A stretch of 64,000 nt of DNA, from positions 23,921,901 to 23,985,900 of the forward strand of contig CM049317.1 in the NCBI GenBank assembly GCA_026874595.1, in the 5' to 3' direction. Positions 22,390 through 32,730 of this stretch are shown one piece after another. The position numbers and the translations under genes were made by a program. The stretch's first letter is position 1; each line of letters opens with the position of its first letter. The notes beneath the pieces were generated by a model. It made no database searches. It worked only from the letters and a program-made list of their open reading frames with translations, and was not told the DNA's origin. This DNA is from Sipunculus nudus (lineage: Eukaryota; Annelida; Sipuncula; Golfingiida; Sipunculidae).

Positions 22390-25300
22390 GGACATTGCTT
22401 GTTAACAGCAGGCATTAATGCTAGATCAATGAGCCATAAAATGAAGAAAAAAATAGGTGAATGGCACATTAAATGTTAAATTTTAAGATCATTTTCAAGG
22501 TCAAACCGAAAACTGGGCCAGAAAAAGATGGACTTTCAATCTTTCACCTACGTGGACACTGCTTTTTAGTATCAAGCATCCATGCCAGATCAACTACTAA
22601 ACGGTAATGGAAAATTGTGTAGGTTGATGCCATCCTTACATTTAAATCACACTATACCAAGCTCTCACCGTGTACAAAGGGGACAGAAAGGACACAGGTG
22701 CCAATGTATATCTCTTCCTATATGGGTTTGTGTGGCTGACTTATTATGTATCCTTTTTCTAATTATTATACGGCAATATTACTTTCACCAGGCGTTAATT
22801 TATTTAAGCAACTGACGGGTCCTAGCCTTTCATGTAAGTGATTACCATGCTCCTTGCCTGGCTCAAGAATCATTTTTTATGAACATGTAAATTATTAGAA
22901 GACCGTCTTTCATGTGACATAACCTTCACCCTGACCTAAAAATATTCCTACAGGTGTTTTAGCAACTAAAGAGAATATTTAAATAATTAAAATGATATGA
23001 AATAATACATTAATTGGAAATTAGGTTCGAGTCAGGAATTTTAAGAACGGCTATCATTGCGATATATCATTAAAGCTAAAAATTAGATTTGCACCAAGAT
23101 TTGCAAATCAAGAACTCTTGTATAAATAGCAAACAGATCGTATAGAAAACAATAGGCTTCTTATGTGGCCCATGCGTGATAAACTGGCCAAGTGTGAAGT
23201 CCGTGCATTCAGACATCTCAGAGGAGAGTGAGAGATAAACACACAAACCATCGGACAGGATGATTAGACTGTATGAACAGTTCATTGTAGTTTTATCAGT
23301 TTGTAATACAACATTTCCGCTTTTAATCAACAAAACATTTTAATAATATGGGAGCTTAAATAAAAAAATTTGTTCATATAACACTTAATAAGAAAAAATT
23401 AAGAAATTTTAAACATTGTGACCTTGATTACCTTAATGTATATAAAAGAAATTTGCAGTATTTGATGACCTTCAACGTGATTTTACATTCAAATTTCGCG
23501 ATGGCTTCTACCCACATCATTATCACGTCCCACCACTGGACAGATCCCGCAATTGCTATTAAGAAGCGATGCCGTAATAAATATGGGGCCACAGTAAACA
23601 TTACTTGAAACTCGTGTAGTTGTTTTAATTTTCAATTAATTGCGTATCCTGGTTTTAGCATGGTGCTGCAAGTAATTTTTCCTCTTTCTGCATATTATTT
23701 AGATTAAGTTAAATGTTAAAATGGGATGTTATAAAAATATTTTACACTTATATGCTATATTCCGACTGATTATATACCTATTTTTAGATCGAATGTCATT
23801 GCCCTGATTGTCAAAATATATTATTATTAATAAAATGACAATGATTTTTTTTACAGTGACGATAGTAACATTTTAAGCCTTCAAAGTTCAACGCTTATTA
23901 GTAAATACCTCTTCCATTTTTAACAGTACATTATTAAATGAAAGCAAAATATTTCAACAAATTAGTATAAGATTTAAAAGTATTCTATATCTTACACTTA
24001 CAAAAAAAATATTCAATACAAGTTTGTTTCATCTTGAGCAAATTGGTGGAATTTTCAATGCGTCTTCAAATTTGAGACTAATTAATGCCATGAAAAGTAT
24101 CATTCTGTTATAGATTGGTAATATTACAACCTCTCTGGAACAATATACATGTGGGTTAACGTCGAGAAAAAGTCAGTGCCTTGTAAATAATTTGACTTTT
24201 GTGAAAAAAAAAGTTTTTAAATGTCCAGGTGTAAAAGGAAGAGAATTTCGACCTGCGTCATAAAATTTATTACAGTCTCTACACAGCTGATGAATTTGCA
24301 TTGGAACTGCACGTATTTCGAAACCATTTTTTCCATATTGATAAAATGTCCAATGAACACGTATTTATAATTTCTTTTTATATTTGTAGGTCCATGCAGT
24401 TGTTTTCATTGATAGGTATGGCTTGGTTAGTTACTTGTTTTACCTACAGATGGCGCATTTGTATATAATACTCCCTGAAACTGTTCCGCTTGAGAAGCAG
24501 CCATTCATTAAAAGTGTGGACTTTTTAGGCAGTTTTATTGCCCTTTTTTCTTTTTTTTTTTGGAAGGGAGGGTGAGGCGAAAGGGGAATAATAATTAAAT
24601 TTCTTAAAATCGCTTAACCGACTTGTGAACTCAAACTCCTGCCAGAAATATAAAACACGGCTTAAACAGGCAAAAAAATACATAAATTTCAAAATATACA
24701 GCGGTCGGCAAGGATCCTGGTTGAGCAAATAAATGTTCTTCTGCAGTCATTATAGCCAACGTTAATTCCCCAATTAAAATGTATGTACGACGACGGGCGG
24801 GTACAGAATATTGAAAAGGACACTGGTAAACAAACGTGCAAAAAGTACTAGAACATGCATGCAGAAGCAGAGGGACGAAAAATACATCGCTGCTGTTCGG
24901 TATTAAGCGTACATTATTCTATTAATAAAATACTTTGGTTCCAAAATAGTGGGCACTCGCCATCTGCGTGCAAAGGCACTTATCTCAGAGGCAATAATCC
25001 CACTTAGAGGCATCGAGAGGCATTGCGTATATTTAGCATAGCTATTCATGGACAGACGTACGTGTACATTTAATCAGTCAACTAGGACAGTATGCGCGAC
25101 AAAAACAACGCAAGCGTTTTAATAAACGGTATCGTTTCACTATGGGTACATGCATTGCCAACGCTGACACAATAATATAAGTTTCGTCATAGGCCTTGTT
25201 GGCTGGCCCAAATGTAAGACGAACAGTATAAATTTTAAGAACTTTCATCAGAACCCTCTACCCCCGACATGTTATAAGGACACCCGCTCTAAATCTCCAT

Positions 25301-25430
25301 GCTATAAAATCTCCAGACCCCCCTCCCCCCTCCTCAACTCCCTTTAAAAATAAAAACAAACTCGACAAAATCACTTCCATAGTATATCATAATTTCTTCT
25401 TGCATGTGTTTTTTTTCCAGCGACTCACTG
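22390..25430. other. Non-coding stretch, no gene seen
   Basis: About 3 kb of AT-rich sequence with no exon or element I can name. Short open frames (for example 22582-22815 plus and 23076-23333 minus) have no motif. Confidence 0.4.
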
Positions 25431-25439
25431 CAATCGTTA

Positions 25440-25590
25440 AAGGCCTCATGTGTTCATTACTGCTTTATATAGCCAGGTTCTCTTGGGGACACCACCAGGG
25501 CTGGCAGAGAGCAAAGAATCGTAATCAGACCAATGAGAGCGTGGTATGGCATTGTGCATCCAGCTCCAAATTTTAAGTATGTGACACCCG
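25440..25590. mobile_element. MITE arm (palindromic family M, single arm)
   Basis: Left-type arm: CCAGGTTCTCTTGGGGACACC, then CAGACCAATGAGAGCGTGG, GCATTGTGCATCCAGCTCC and AAATTTTAAG. It is the reverse complement of the arm at 4795-4925 and corresponds to the left arm of the copy at 57225-57578. Confidence 0.65.
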
Positions 25591-25689
25591 CTGTCAGTGG
25601 CCAGATATCACCCAAGGATCAGAATCAGAACCACGAGGGTGCAATCATTAGTAACAAGAGCACTTCAAACGTCCATAATACGCCCGTCG

Positions 25690-26210
25690 TTTATCTGGTG
25701 ACCTTTGACCTCATTAAATATGGGTGAATTTTGATGAGAACCTAATTCAGATAGAAACTCTAATATGTATAATTAGTTTCAAGAAAGTCCATAGTTTTTA
25801 GGTAAATCAAGGTGTCTCCAAAGTGTGGTGACCTCTGACCTCTTGAATATATGATCGGAGTTAGCAGAAAATCGAAATTAAGCGAGATATTTTATTGATA
25901 AACAGTTCTGATAAATGTCACTTTTATCAAATTCCTTCATATTCTTCGGACGTTATCGCGGCGAAACCACAAAACAGCCTTGTGACCCGTGACCTAATTG
26001 AATATGCGTGGATGTTGCCGATAATCGAAATCTGGCGAGATAATCTGTTTGTAAGTAGTTATGATGAGTTCTTAAAAATCCATCAAAGTCATGGTAATTT
26101 ATCGGGGCGACACTTAAAGGTAACGGACGGACAGACGGACGGACGAACGGATGGACGGTGGGTATATCATGTACCATAATACTCTCGTAATATGACGGGC
26201 GTATAAAAAA
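25690..26210 (+). repeat. Dispersed element T with internal subrepeats and ACGG tract
   Basis: Subrepeats begin with GTGACCTTTGACCTC or GTGACCTCTGACCTC followed by ATTAAATATG, at about 25697, 25829 and 25980. The element ends in a GGACGGACAGACGGACGG tract and GACGGGCGTATA. The same element lies in reverse orientation at 63480-64000. Confidence 0.75.
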
Positions 26211-26270
26211 CAAAGGAGTCCTGGTACAACTGAGGTGAATAACCGCTGCATTAGGAGCGTATGCTTTTCC
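26211..26270. mobile_element. Possible end fragment of MITE family M
   Basis: The string GTGAATAACCGCTG resembles GTGAATAACCACTGAGG just outside the right arm of the full palindromic copy near 57595. This is a short match only. Confidence 0.3.
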
Positions 26271-26789
26271 AAGTACTAGCATATTAATTCGCACTTTAAT
26301 TTCATTCCAAATACAACAGATGACGCTGCACACCCCCGGATTCAGTGGCGTAGTTTCTGATAAATGGCGCTGCGATAAACCCCTTCGCAAAATGTTAATC
26401 CTCCGTGATTTATAGGAAAATATAGAAAATTACCCATCTTAGGACACTTGGCATCGTTCAAGACTTCCAATCCAAACTAAGTTATTGCTGAGGCGTTGCC
26501 ACAAAGGAGTTGTCTGAATACGGTGTCTGTCACCGTCGTCAGTTATAATATAGATATAAATCATGTTATTCTCTTCCTGTCTTTACTTGGTCCTTTATAT
26601 CATGCAAAGCTTTTATATAGCCGCTTTGATATCGTCAGCTCGCAGCAGTAGTGTTCTTTTTTATATACACTGTGACCTCACGTATATTATTTTTTGTTAA
26701 AATAATCGGGGTATTTGATTGCTGACAGATCCTAGCAGGTCTATACGCCCATGTCGCTATTCATCCGATTACTATTCGCTCATCTGTTA

Positions 26790-27165
26790 AAAATGAAGCA
26801 AAAGAACCAGACAAGATCCAACAGTGCTGCACTGAGAACCATTTCATGCTGCCAAAAGGTGTCAAACCAATCCAATTAAACTAAAAAAAAAAAAATAAAA
26901 TAACACGACCAGATCAAACATGGATGTATTAAAATCCCCTTCCGATGACAAAAGGTGTCCAACTTATCCGATCATAATGAAAAACTTGAACCAAAACAGA
27001 TCTAACAAGGCTATACTGAGAACCATTTTCCAATGACAAACGTTGTCCAGCGAATCCGATCAAAATTGAAATAAAATGAAACCAAGCAGATCCAACATGG
27101 CTGCATTGAGAACCCTTTCCCGCCGTAAAAAGGTGGAGCTAATCCCATCAAACTGAAAACAAATT
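26790..27165. repeat. Four-copy tandem repeat, unit ~92 bp
   Basis: Units carry CAGATCCAACATGGCTGCA-like, GAGAACC, CCGATGACAAAAGGTGTCC and AATCCGATCA strings. Landmarks are spaced about 90-95 bp apart (GAGAACC near 26834, 27018 and 27109; the second unit lost it). Copies differ from each other moderately. Confidence 0.7.
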
Positions 27166-27245
27166 AGCCCCACCATTTCCAACTGTCAGGTTTGAAAGCG
27201 AATTAAGCGGACAAGTTTCTGCAAGCTATAGGCAGAGTGGTATCC

Positions 27246-27300
27246 GGGGAGGGGGGGGGGGGGGGAGGGACGCAGGGGACCATGCCCCCGCCCCCCCTCT
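27246..27300. repeat. Poly-G and poly-C low-complexity block
   Basis: A run of about 14 G followed within 30 bp by C-rich runs. The two could pair into a hairpin. Confidence 0.8.
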
Positions 27301-27519
27301 CAAGCATCCAAAACACATGACAAATAGGCTGAGTTAAAAACTCTATCATACATTGTCAATTTTTTTTTATTGTTATGGGAACTGTTTCTTATATTTACGA
27401 TTTTAAAAGAATGGTTGACTTCTAGGCTGCTCTTTTCGATATAAAACTATCTTGGATTCAACTTTGACTCCTTCATCCAAACACATTAATCTTACATATA
27501 AGCACGCATATTAACATAG

Positions 27520-27620
27520 TCACAGATCTACGGTTACTTATGCACGAACGAACCTGGGAATATCGGCCGAATCAGTGAAAGGCAGAGGCTTACATTCATT
27601 AGAATGCAGATTTCTAGTTG
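27520..27620 (+). repeat. Dispersed repeat family S, partial copy
   Basis: Shares CCTGGGAATAT, GGCCGAATCAGTGAA, and GAATGCAGATTTCTAG with copies at 41148-41430 and 53517-53895. Confidence 0.5.
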
Positions 27621-27984
27621 CTGAATAATACATTTCGATCAAGCGACTGTGTTTTATTAAGGTCTGTTATTCAATTCTGAGATAACTCTTAATAACACTA
27701 CTTCTATTTTAATCCCTGAGACAAGAAAAAGGTTCATATGTGTTGTCCACAATAGCTATGTTTTATCTGGCACAAACAAACTTAATAGGCTAGTGTCCCG
27801 GCGATTGAAACTTCATTTTAGAGTAATTAACTATAGGAAAAGTACGAAATATACAACTATAAATTTTCGGCAGAATATAACATTATCTTGCATTACATCC
27901 TCAACTTTCTTACCCATAAATATCATTTTATACACACACATTGTGGTTGCATATCTGAGGCAAATGAACCCTCACTAATTTCAA

Positions 27985-28105
27985 AACAGCTTTTTCAAAA
28001 CCCAGGTTTGTCTGACCTGCCGCTAAATGTTCTTGCTGAATGTGTTTTGACGTTTTTGGCATGTTATAAGCATGAGGATTTGAGCAACACGATGTGCAGT
28101 ATGAT
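27985..28105 (+). repeat. Dispersed repeat family R, partial copy 2
   Basis: Matches the middle of the family: GGTTTGTCTGACCTGCCG, TTGCTGAATGTGTTTTGACG, GCATGTTATAAGCATGAGG. Diverged. Confidence 0.55.
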
Positions 28106-28109
28106 CGTC

Positions 28110-28870
28110 ACTTTCTAATTTCAAGAACTGAATTGATAGTTCAAGTGTCCTTAGACTTTGAGGACGCCTGTGTCCTTCCGTGTCCTAAGCTTGATTAATT
28201 TTGCTTATATATCTGAAGGTCTGTGAAAATACTTCATCCTTATAAAAAATTGCCATTGAAGCTGCCTGGAGAAAGACGATCGTATAATACTGTATAGCGT
28301 CTTGTTTTTCCGGAAAGTTCATGCCAACCTACACTGAAGCCCTGGTATGATCCATTTTGCCAAGGGCAGCTTTCTATATGTACATATAGGATTGTTAAGG
28401 TGAGTTTATGATTATTGGACCATATATTCTAGGGTTAACTATGGCAGACATGCCCTTAAAAGCTTCGGTTACAAATCAAACATACCGAGACCGGCTAGGT
28501 TCCAGGTGCGAGTTTAATAATTTATCATAAGGCAGGTGGCACCACCGCCAAGAACAGCGGAGAATGCAGCTGCCCGTAATATTGTGGACAAGACAATGAG
28601 AAAACGGCCGACTTCAAAGTGGTTGCCTGATATCGTATTTACAACCTTTAAATATGTTGCAGAATGTTAAGACCCCCCAAATGAGGCTTTATCACCATAA
28701 CTAAAATTAATGGGTAATATTTCTGTCATATATCTCTTACCAGAAACACAAAAACAATTTAACCGACGATTTATATTTAATCGACAAACAATAGTTGTTC
28801 TAGGCTTTAAGATGTCCGAACCTATCGGTAATACAAATACCCTTGGTAAACAGCGGAAACCATAAATTAA
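28110..28870. other. Non-coding stretch, no gene seen
   Basis: No exon or repeat family is recognised between the family R fragment and the solo LTR. Confidence 0.4.
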
Positions 28871-28873
28871 TAA

Positions 28874-29663
28874 TGTTACGGAAACTTATATCAACAGATC
28901 ACGTATGCGTGATGATAATAAATGTTGGCAAGGAGATAAAAAAAATCAGATTCTGTAACACTAGGCAGCGTGAAATGTCTAGGGGAATGAATAAAGAAAG
29001 TCAGCGTTTTTTTTTAACGAATAACTATAATTTATTCTTAAAACAACCCTAACTTTACAATACACTAAATCAATACAATTATACAGTAAAACAGCGGTAT
29101 TAGAACAAATCAATACAATCACACAGAAAAATAATGTGCACAGTACCTGGATACAAACATTGTCACAACGATAACGATTCTTTTAACGGAGAATGACAGT
29201 CCAGTGTAAAGCTCTTGTAACAATCCTGAAAGTAAACTGAAGTCCAAATGCTTAAAATCCAGGAGAAAGTCTTCGAAAATCTATAATTGCCGCATTCGTC
29301 GGATAAGGTCCCAGAAACCGACACACACGCCTCTGCGTCCGCTGGAATCTTCTCTGCTCTCTGCCCTCTCTCGGCTCATAAACACAGCCCCTTTATATAC
29401 TTTCACACCCCAAGCCGAGAATTTTCCTCTTCTCGAAAAGTCTTAAGGATCCTACATAACACAGTAAACACGCGTTCCAGGAATTCTCTAGAAAACATCG
29501 CTGTCTGTATCTCTACATACCAGGGTCATCATGTGACCTAGGCCAGGCGTGAAAACCCCCAGCCAGCATGACAACGAGAGTTCAACTAGCACGGATTAAA
29601 CATAAAGTGCAACAACAACACGAGTTACGCCCGTGTCACACAATAAAAGGAGCACCTATAACA
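28874..29663 (-). mobile_element. Solo LTR of the Gmr1-like retrotransposon family
   Basis: Reverse complement of the LTRs at 30669 and 36660: begins TGTTACGGAA, ends CACCTATAACA, and contains the TTTATTCTT (poly(A) signal) and TTTATATAC (TATA) regions. It keeps the roughly 110-bp section that the nearby 5' LTR has lost. I see no internal region and no target-site duplication at the ends. Short open frames inside it are not genes. Confidence 0.85.
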
Positions 29664-30305
29664 ACAGTTTATTAACATCTTGTAATTTGTAAAATCACTT
29701 AGGGTTGTCAGGGTTGTTATGGTTGTTACCCACTTACCTGGATGACACGATTACAATATGGTGCACAAGGAACAGAATATTTTAACAACCACAACTCCCT
29801 CTAAAATTCAGTTAGTTGTCTTCATTTTTGTTCCAGATGTTACCCCAATGATTTTTAGTAAATAAGATGGCAGCCCGACAAATATTCCCTCATAAATAAG
29901 ATGTCATCACATCCGATAATGTCACTTGCATTTCCTCATATGAAATGGAAATATAAATTTCATAAGTTAAACATCTTGAGAACTGCGACAACTTTGAAAA
30001 AAAAAATCATTTTATTTTCCTGTATCGCACGCAGCAGTAGAAGTAAAGATTAAGAGGGGTAAAATACAATATACTTGTTCAAATAATAACGGCATTTCTC
30101 TACAGGCGGGAGCTTACAATCAGTCTCTTCCGACCTTAAACTATGCCTTACTTGTAGCTCTGAGAAGCATACAGCACAAACAGCAACATTAGTCGTTAGA
30201 AGGTGATCTGTTATACAATATCCTGGCCCATGTGACCATGCATTCACTATGCTTCGGCTTTTTTAAACAGTTCGGCAAAGTCAAAACAAAAGGACTCACT
30301 CGAAT
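29664..30305. other. Non-coding stretch, no gene seen
   Basis: Lies between the solo LTR and the hairpin. No exon or known element is recognised. Confidence 0.4.
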
Positions 30306-30398
30306 TAGACTGGTACCCTGCTCTATTATGGCCCTCAGCCAAGCAAAGATTGGTTGGCCTATAGCAGCGGTGCCATAATAGAGCGGGGTACCAGTCTA
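30306..30398. repeat. Long hairpin: 27-bp arms with 39-bp loop
   Basis: The left arm at 30306-30332 begins TAGACTGGTACCCTG. The right arm at 30372-30398 is its reverse complement with one mismatch, which would be a G-U pair if transcribed. The loop carries a smaller GCCAA/TTGGC stem. It could be a tiny palindromic MITE or a small-RNA precursor; nothing else identifies it. Confidence 0.85.
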
Positions 30399-30845
30399 TA
30401 CTCGGATCTCCTTTAGGGTCTTCCGTTGCTGGCCTAAAAACACGGAACGGAACGGAAAGCAGGACAGGGGCCTATTTTATGGAACGTTCACTGACTTAAA
30501 TACACACAAAGACGATGGGTTTTTACTTGTGATCCGGTCCAGTATCTGAATATCGGGTTTTGGTGGTCAAGGAATTCATACATGTCAGTTTGTGATTTGA
30601 TTTAATGTGACCTTAATATCCATGATGGCCGCTGATTTCGGCTTAGAAAGGTTAATTTCTCTCAACACTAGTACAGGTGCTCTTTTTATTATGTGACACG
30701 GGCGTGACTCCTTTTGTGATGAGCCTGGTATGTGTAGATACACAGCGATGTCTTTCTAGAGAATTCCTAAAACGCGTGTTTACTGTTGAGTAGGGTCCTT
30801 ATGGGCTGTTCGAGAAGTGGAAAATTCCCGGTTTGGGGTGGGAAG

Positions 30846-30853
30846 GTATATAA
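30846..30853 (+). promoter_or_regulatory. TATA box of the 5' LTR
   Basis: TATATAAA about 50 nt upstream of CAGACAGCAGAG; the same string is kept in the 3' LTR near 36943. It would start retroelement transcription at the U3/R boundary. Confidence 0.6.
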
Positions 30854-31211
30854 AGGGGCTGTTTTTTAGAACCAGGGGACAGACAGCAGAGGAGATTCCA
30901 GCGGACGCAGAAGCGTGTGTCAGATTCTAAGACCTTATCCAACGGATGCGGCAATTATACATTTTCAAAGACTTTCTCCTGGATTTAATACATTTGGACT
31001 TCAGTTTACTTTCTGGGTTGTTGCAAGAACTTTCCACTGGACTGTCATTATCCGAGAGTTTACATTTAAAGGACTTATCGTTGTGATGGTGGTGGTATCC
31101 AGGTACTGTACCATTATCTCTCTGTGTGATTGTATTGACTTGTTGCTATAACGCTGTTTTACTGAATAATTGTATTGATTTAGTGTATTGTATTGTTAGG
31201 GTTGTTTTAAG

Positions 31212-31217
31212 AATAAA
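31212..31217 (+). terminator. LTR poly(A) signal
   Basis: AATAAA in GAATAAATTATAG; the 3' LTR has the same at 37308-37313, the copy that would act on the element's transcript. Confidence 0.55.
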
Positions 31218-31382
31218 TTATAGTTATTTGTTAACATAAAACCACTGACTTCTTTATTCATTCCCCTCGACATTTCACGCTGCCTAGTGTTACAGAATCT
31301 GATTTGTTTTTTATCTCAATTACAAAATTGGTGTTCATCACGCATACGTGATCTGTTTATATCAGGTTCCGTAACATAAAAT

Positions 31383-31400
31383 TGGGGGCTCGTCCGGGAT
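31383..31400 (+). other. Primer-binding site, complementary to tRNA-Pro
   Basis: TGGGGGCTCGTCCGGGAT, six bases after the end of the 5' LTR. This 18-nt string is the well-known proline tRNA primer-binding site of gammaretroviruses such as MLV, here in a Ty3/gypsy-class element. Confidence 0.85.
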
Positions 31401-31541
31401 GCTTAATAGTTTTCAAATTTATTAGGCCTTGACCTGGACACGTTGTTTTATCATAAATTGTTTACAAGATAACATTGTTTACAGTACATTGTTAACAGGA
31501 TTTATCTTTGTGGTTTTTGCTATTGTTTTAACATCTTAACA

Positions 31542-32730
31542 TGGCAGAATTCAAACCTGAAACATTTGTTGACGATCCCGACCCTGATCAACTTGAACAG
31601 TTGTCAAAAGAACAGTTGTTGCGTTTGGGACAACACTTAGGGCTAAGTGTGAAAAAAAGCTTTGAGAAAGCCTGATATCATTGCTAAAATCATGCAAGAT
31701 CTTATTAGCAAGGGTGTAATTGAAAAGACTGAAGTTGAAACATCAAAAAATGACAGCCTTGCTATGCAATTAGAATTAAAAATGTTGGAAATGCAACACG
31801 AGCTAGCATTAAAAGAGAGGGAAGAAAGGTTAGAAAGAGAAAGACTAGAAAAAGAAAAAAAGAAATTGAGTTAAAACGACTGGAGTTAGAAAGACTTAAA
31901 CTAGAACATAGTCTACGTGCCGCCCTAACTCACAGTTTTGATGTTACTAAACACATTAGACTTGCCCCACCATTTAAAAAAAAGAGGTTGATAAATATTT
32001 CACACACTTTGAGAAGGTAGCTGAAAATTGAAAATGGCCTAAGGCAAATTGGACTATGCTGTTACAAAGTGTATTGACTGGCAAGGCCAGAGAAATTTAT
32101 ACAGAGCCTTCAGTAGAAGCTGCTGCTGACTATGACCTGGTAAAACGGTTAATCCTAAAAGGTTATGAGTTAGTTCCAGAGGCTTACCGTCAGAAATTTA
32201 GAAATAGGGAAAAGCGCAAAAATCAGACCTACGTTGAATTTGCTAGGACAAAAGAGCAGTTGTTTGATCGCTGGTGTAGTTCTAAAAATGTAATGAAAGA
32301 TTATGACAATTTGCGCTAGTTGATTTTGCTTGAAGAATTCAAGCGCTGCATTAACGCAGCTGTTAAAACTTTTCTCGATGAGAAAAGTCCTGAAACACTT
32401 GACATTGCTGCTCAATTAGCTGACGATTATTCACTGACACACAAAATGTCCTTTACTAGCAAATCAAACCAGTCATTCACACATAAGAATTTAAAACAGT
32501 ATGGTCAAAAGAAGTTTACAGCGCAGTCTCCCAGTACTAGTAGTCCTGATAGTTCAGCAAAGCCCATAGCTACATCTCAATCCACGACCACTGTGTCTAA
32601 GTCCAACAAAGACCAGTCATTTTCATAGAAAATCTGTAATTACTGCAAGAAGGAAGGTCATCTAATATTTGACTGCTAGAAACTTGCGAATAGACCAAAT
32701 AGCAAACCTTCTGGGTTTGTTTCAAAACCT
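31542..32730 (+). pseudogene. gag (SCAN-like capsid and CCHC zinc knuckle), broken
   Basis: Begins with ATG at 31542 (MAEFKPETFVDDPDPDQLEQ). A frame change occurs near 31660 and another near 31870, after a charged coiled-coil stretch of Glu, Arg, Lys and Leu. The capsid part includes DKYFTHFEKVAEN, GKAREIYTEPSVE, AYRQKFRNREKRKNQTYVEF and ADDYSLTHK. This is the pattern of the SCAN domain, which is derived from Gmr1-like capsids. In-frame stops lie near 32028 (TGA), 32317 (TAG), 32626 (TAG) and 32677 (TAG). A CCHC knuckle (C-X2-C-X4-H-X4-C, CNYCKKEGHLIFDC) sits at 32635-32676. Gag would package the element RNA. With these breaks no full protein can be made. Confidence 0.8.

Larger units (their letters stand above)
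30669..31376 (+). repeat. 5' LTR (708 bp, internally deleted)
   Basis: Starts TAGTACAGGTG (the partner starts TGTTACAGGTG, so the terminal TG has mutated) and ends TTCCGTAACA. It lacks about 109 bp present in the 3' LTR and both solo LTRs; the deletion joins at GTG, which occurs at both edges in the intact copy. Promoter-like GGTATATAAAGG lies at about 30846 and AATAAA at 31212-31217. Confidence 0.9.

Noticed and set aside
22087-22395. Arg/Glu-rich minus-strand open frame
   Set aside because: Its first part is made by the CT-rich tract on the other strand; the rest has no recognisable domain.
30915-31151. 78-codon frame in the 5' LTR, repeated at 37011-37247
   Set aside because: Present because both LTRs share sequence; untranslated LTR region with no conserved coding signal, and absent from any known retroelement role.
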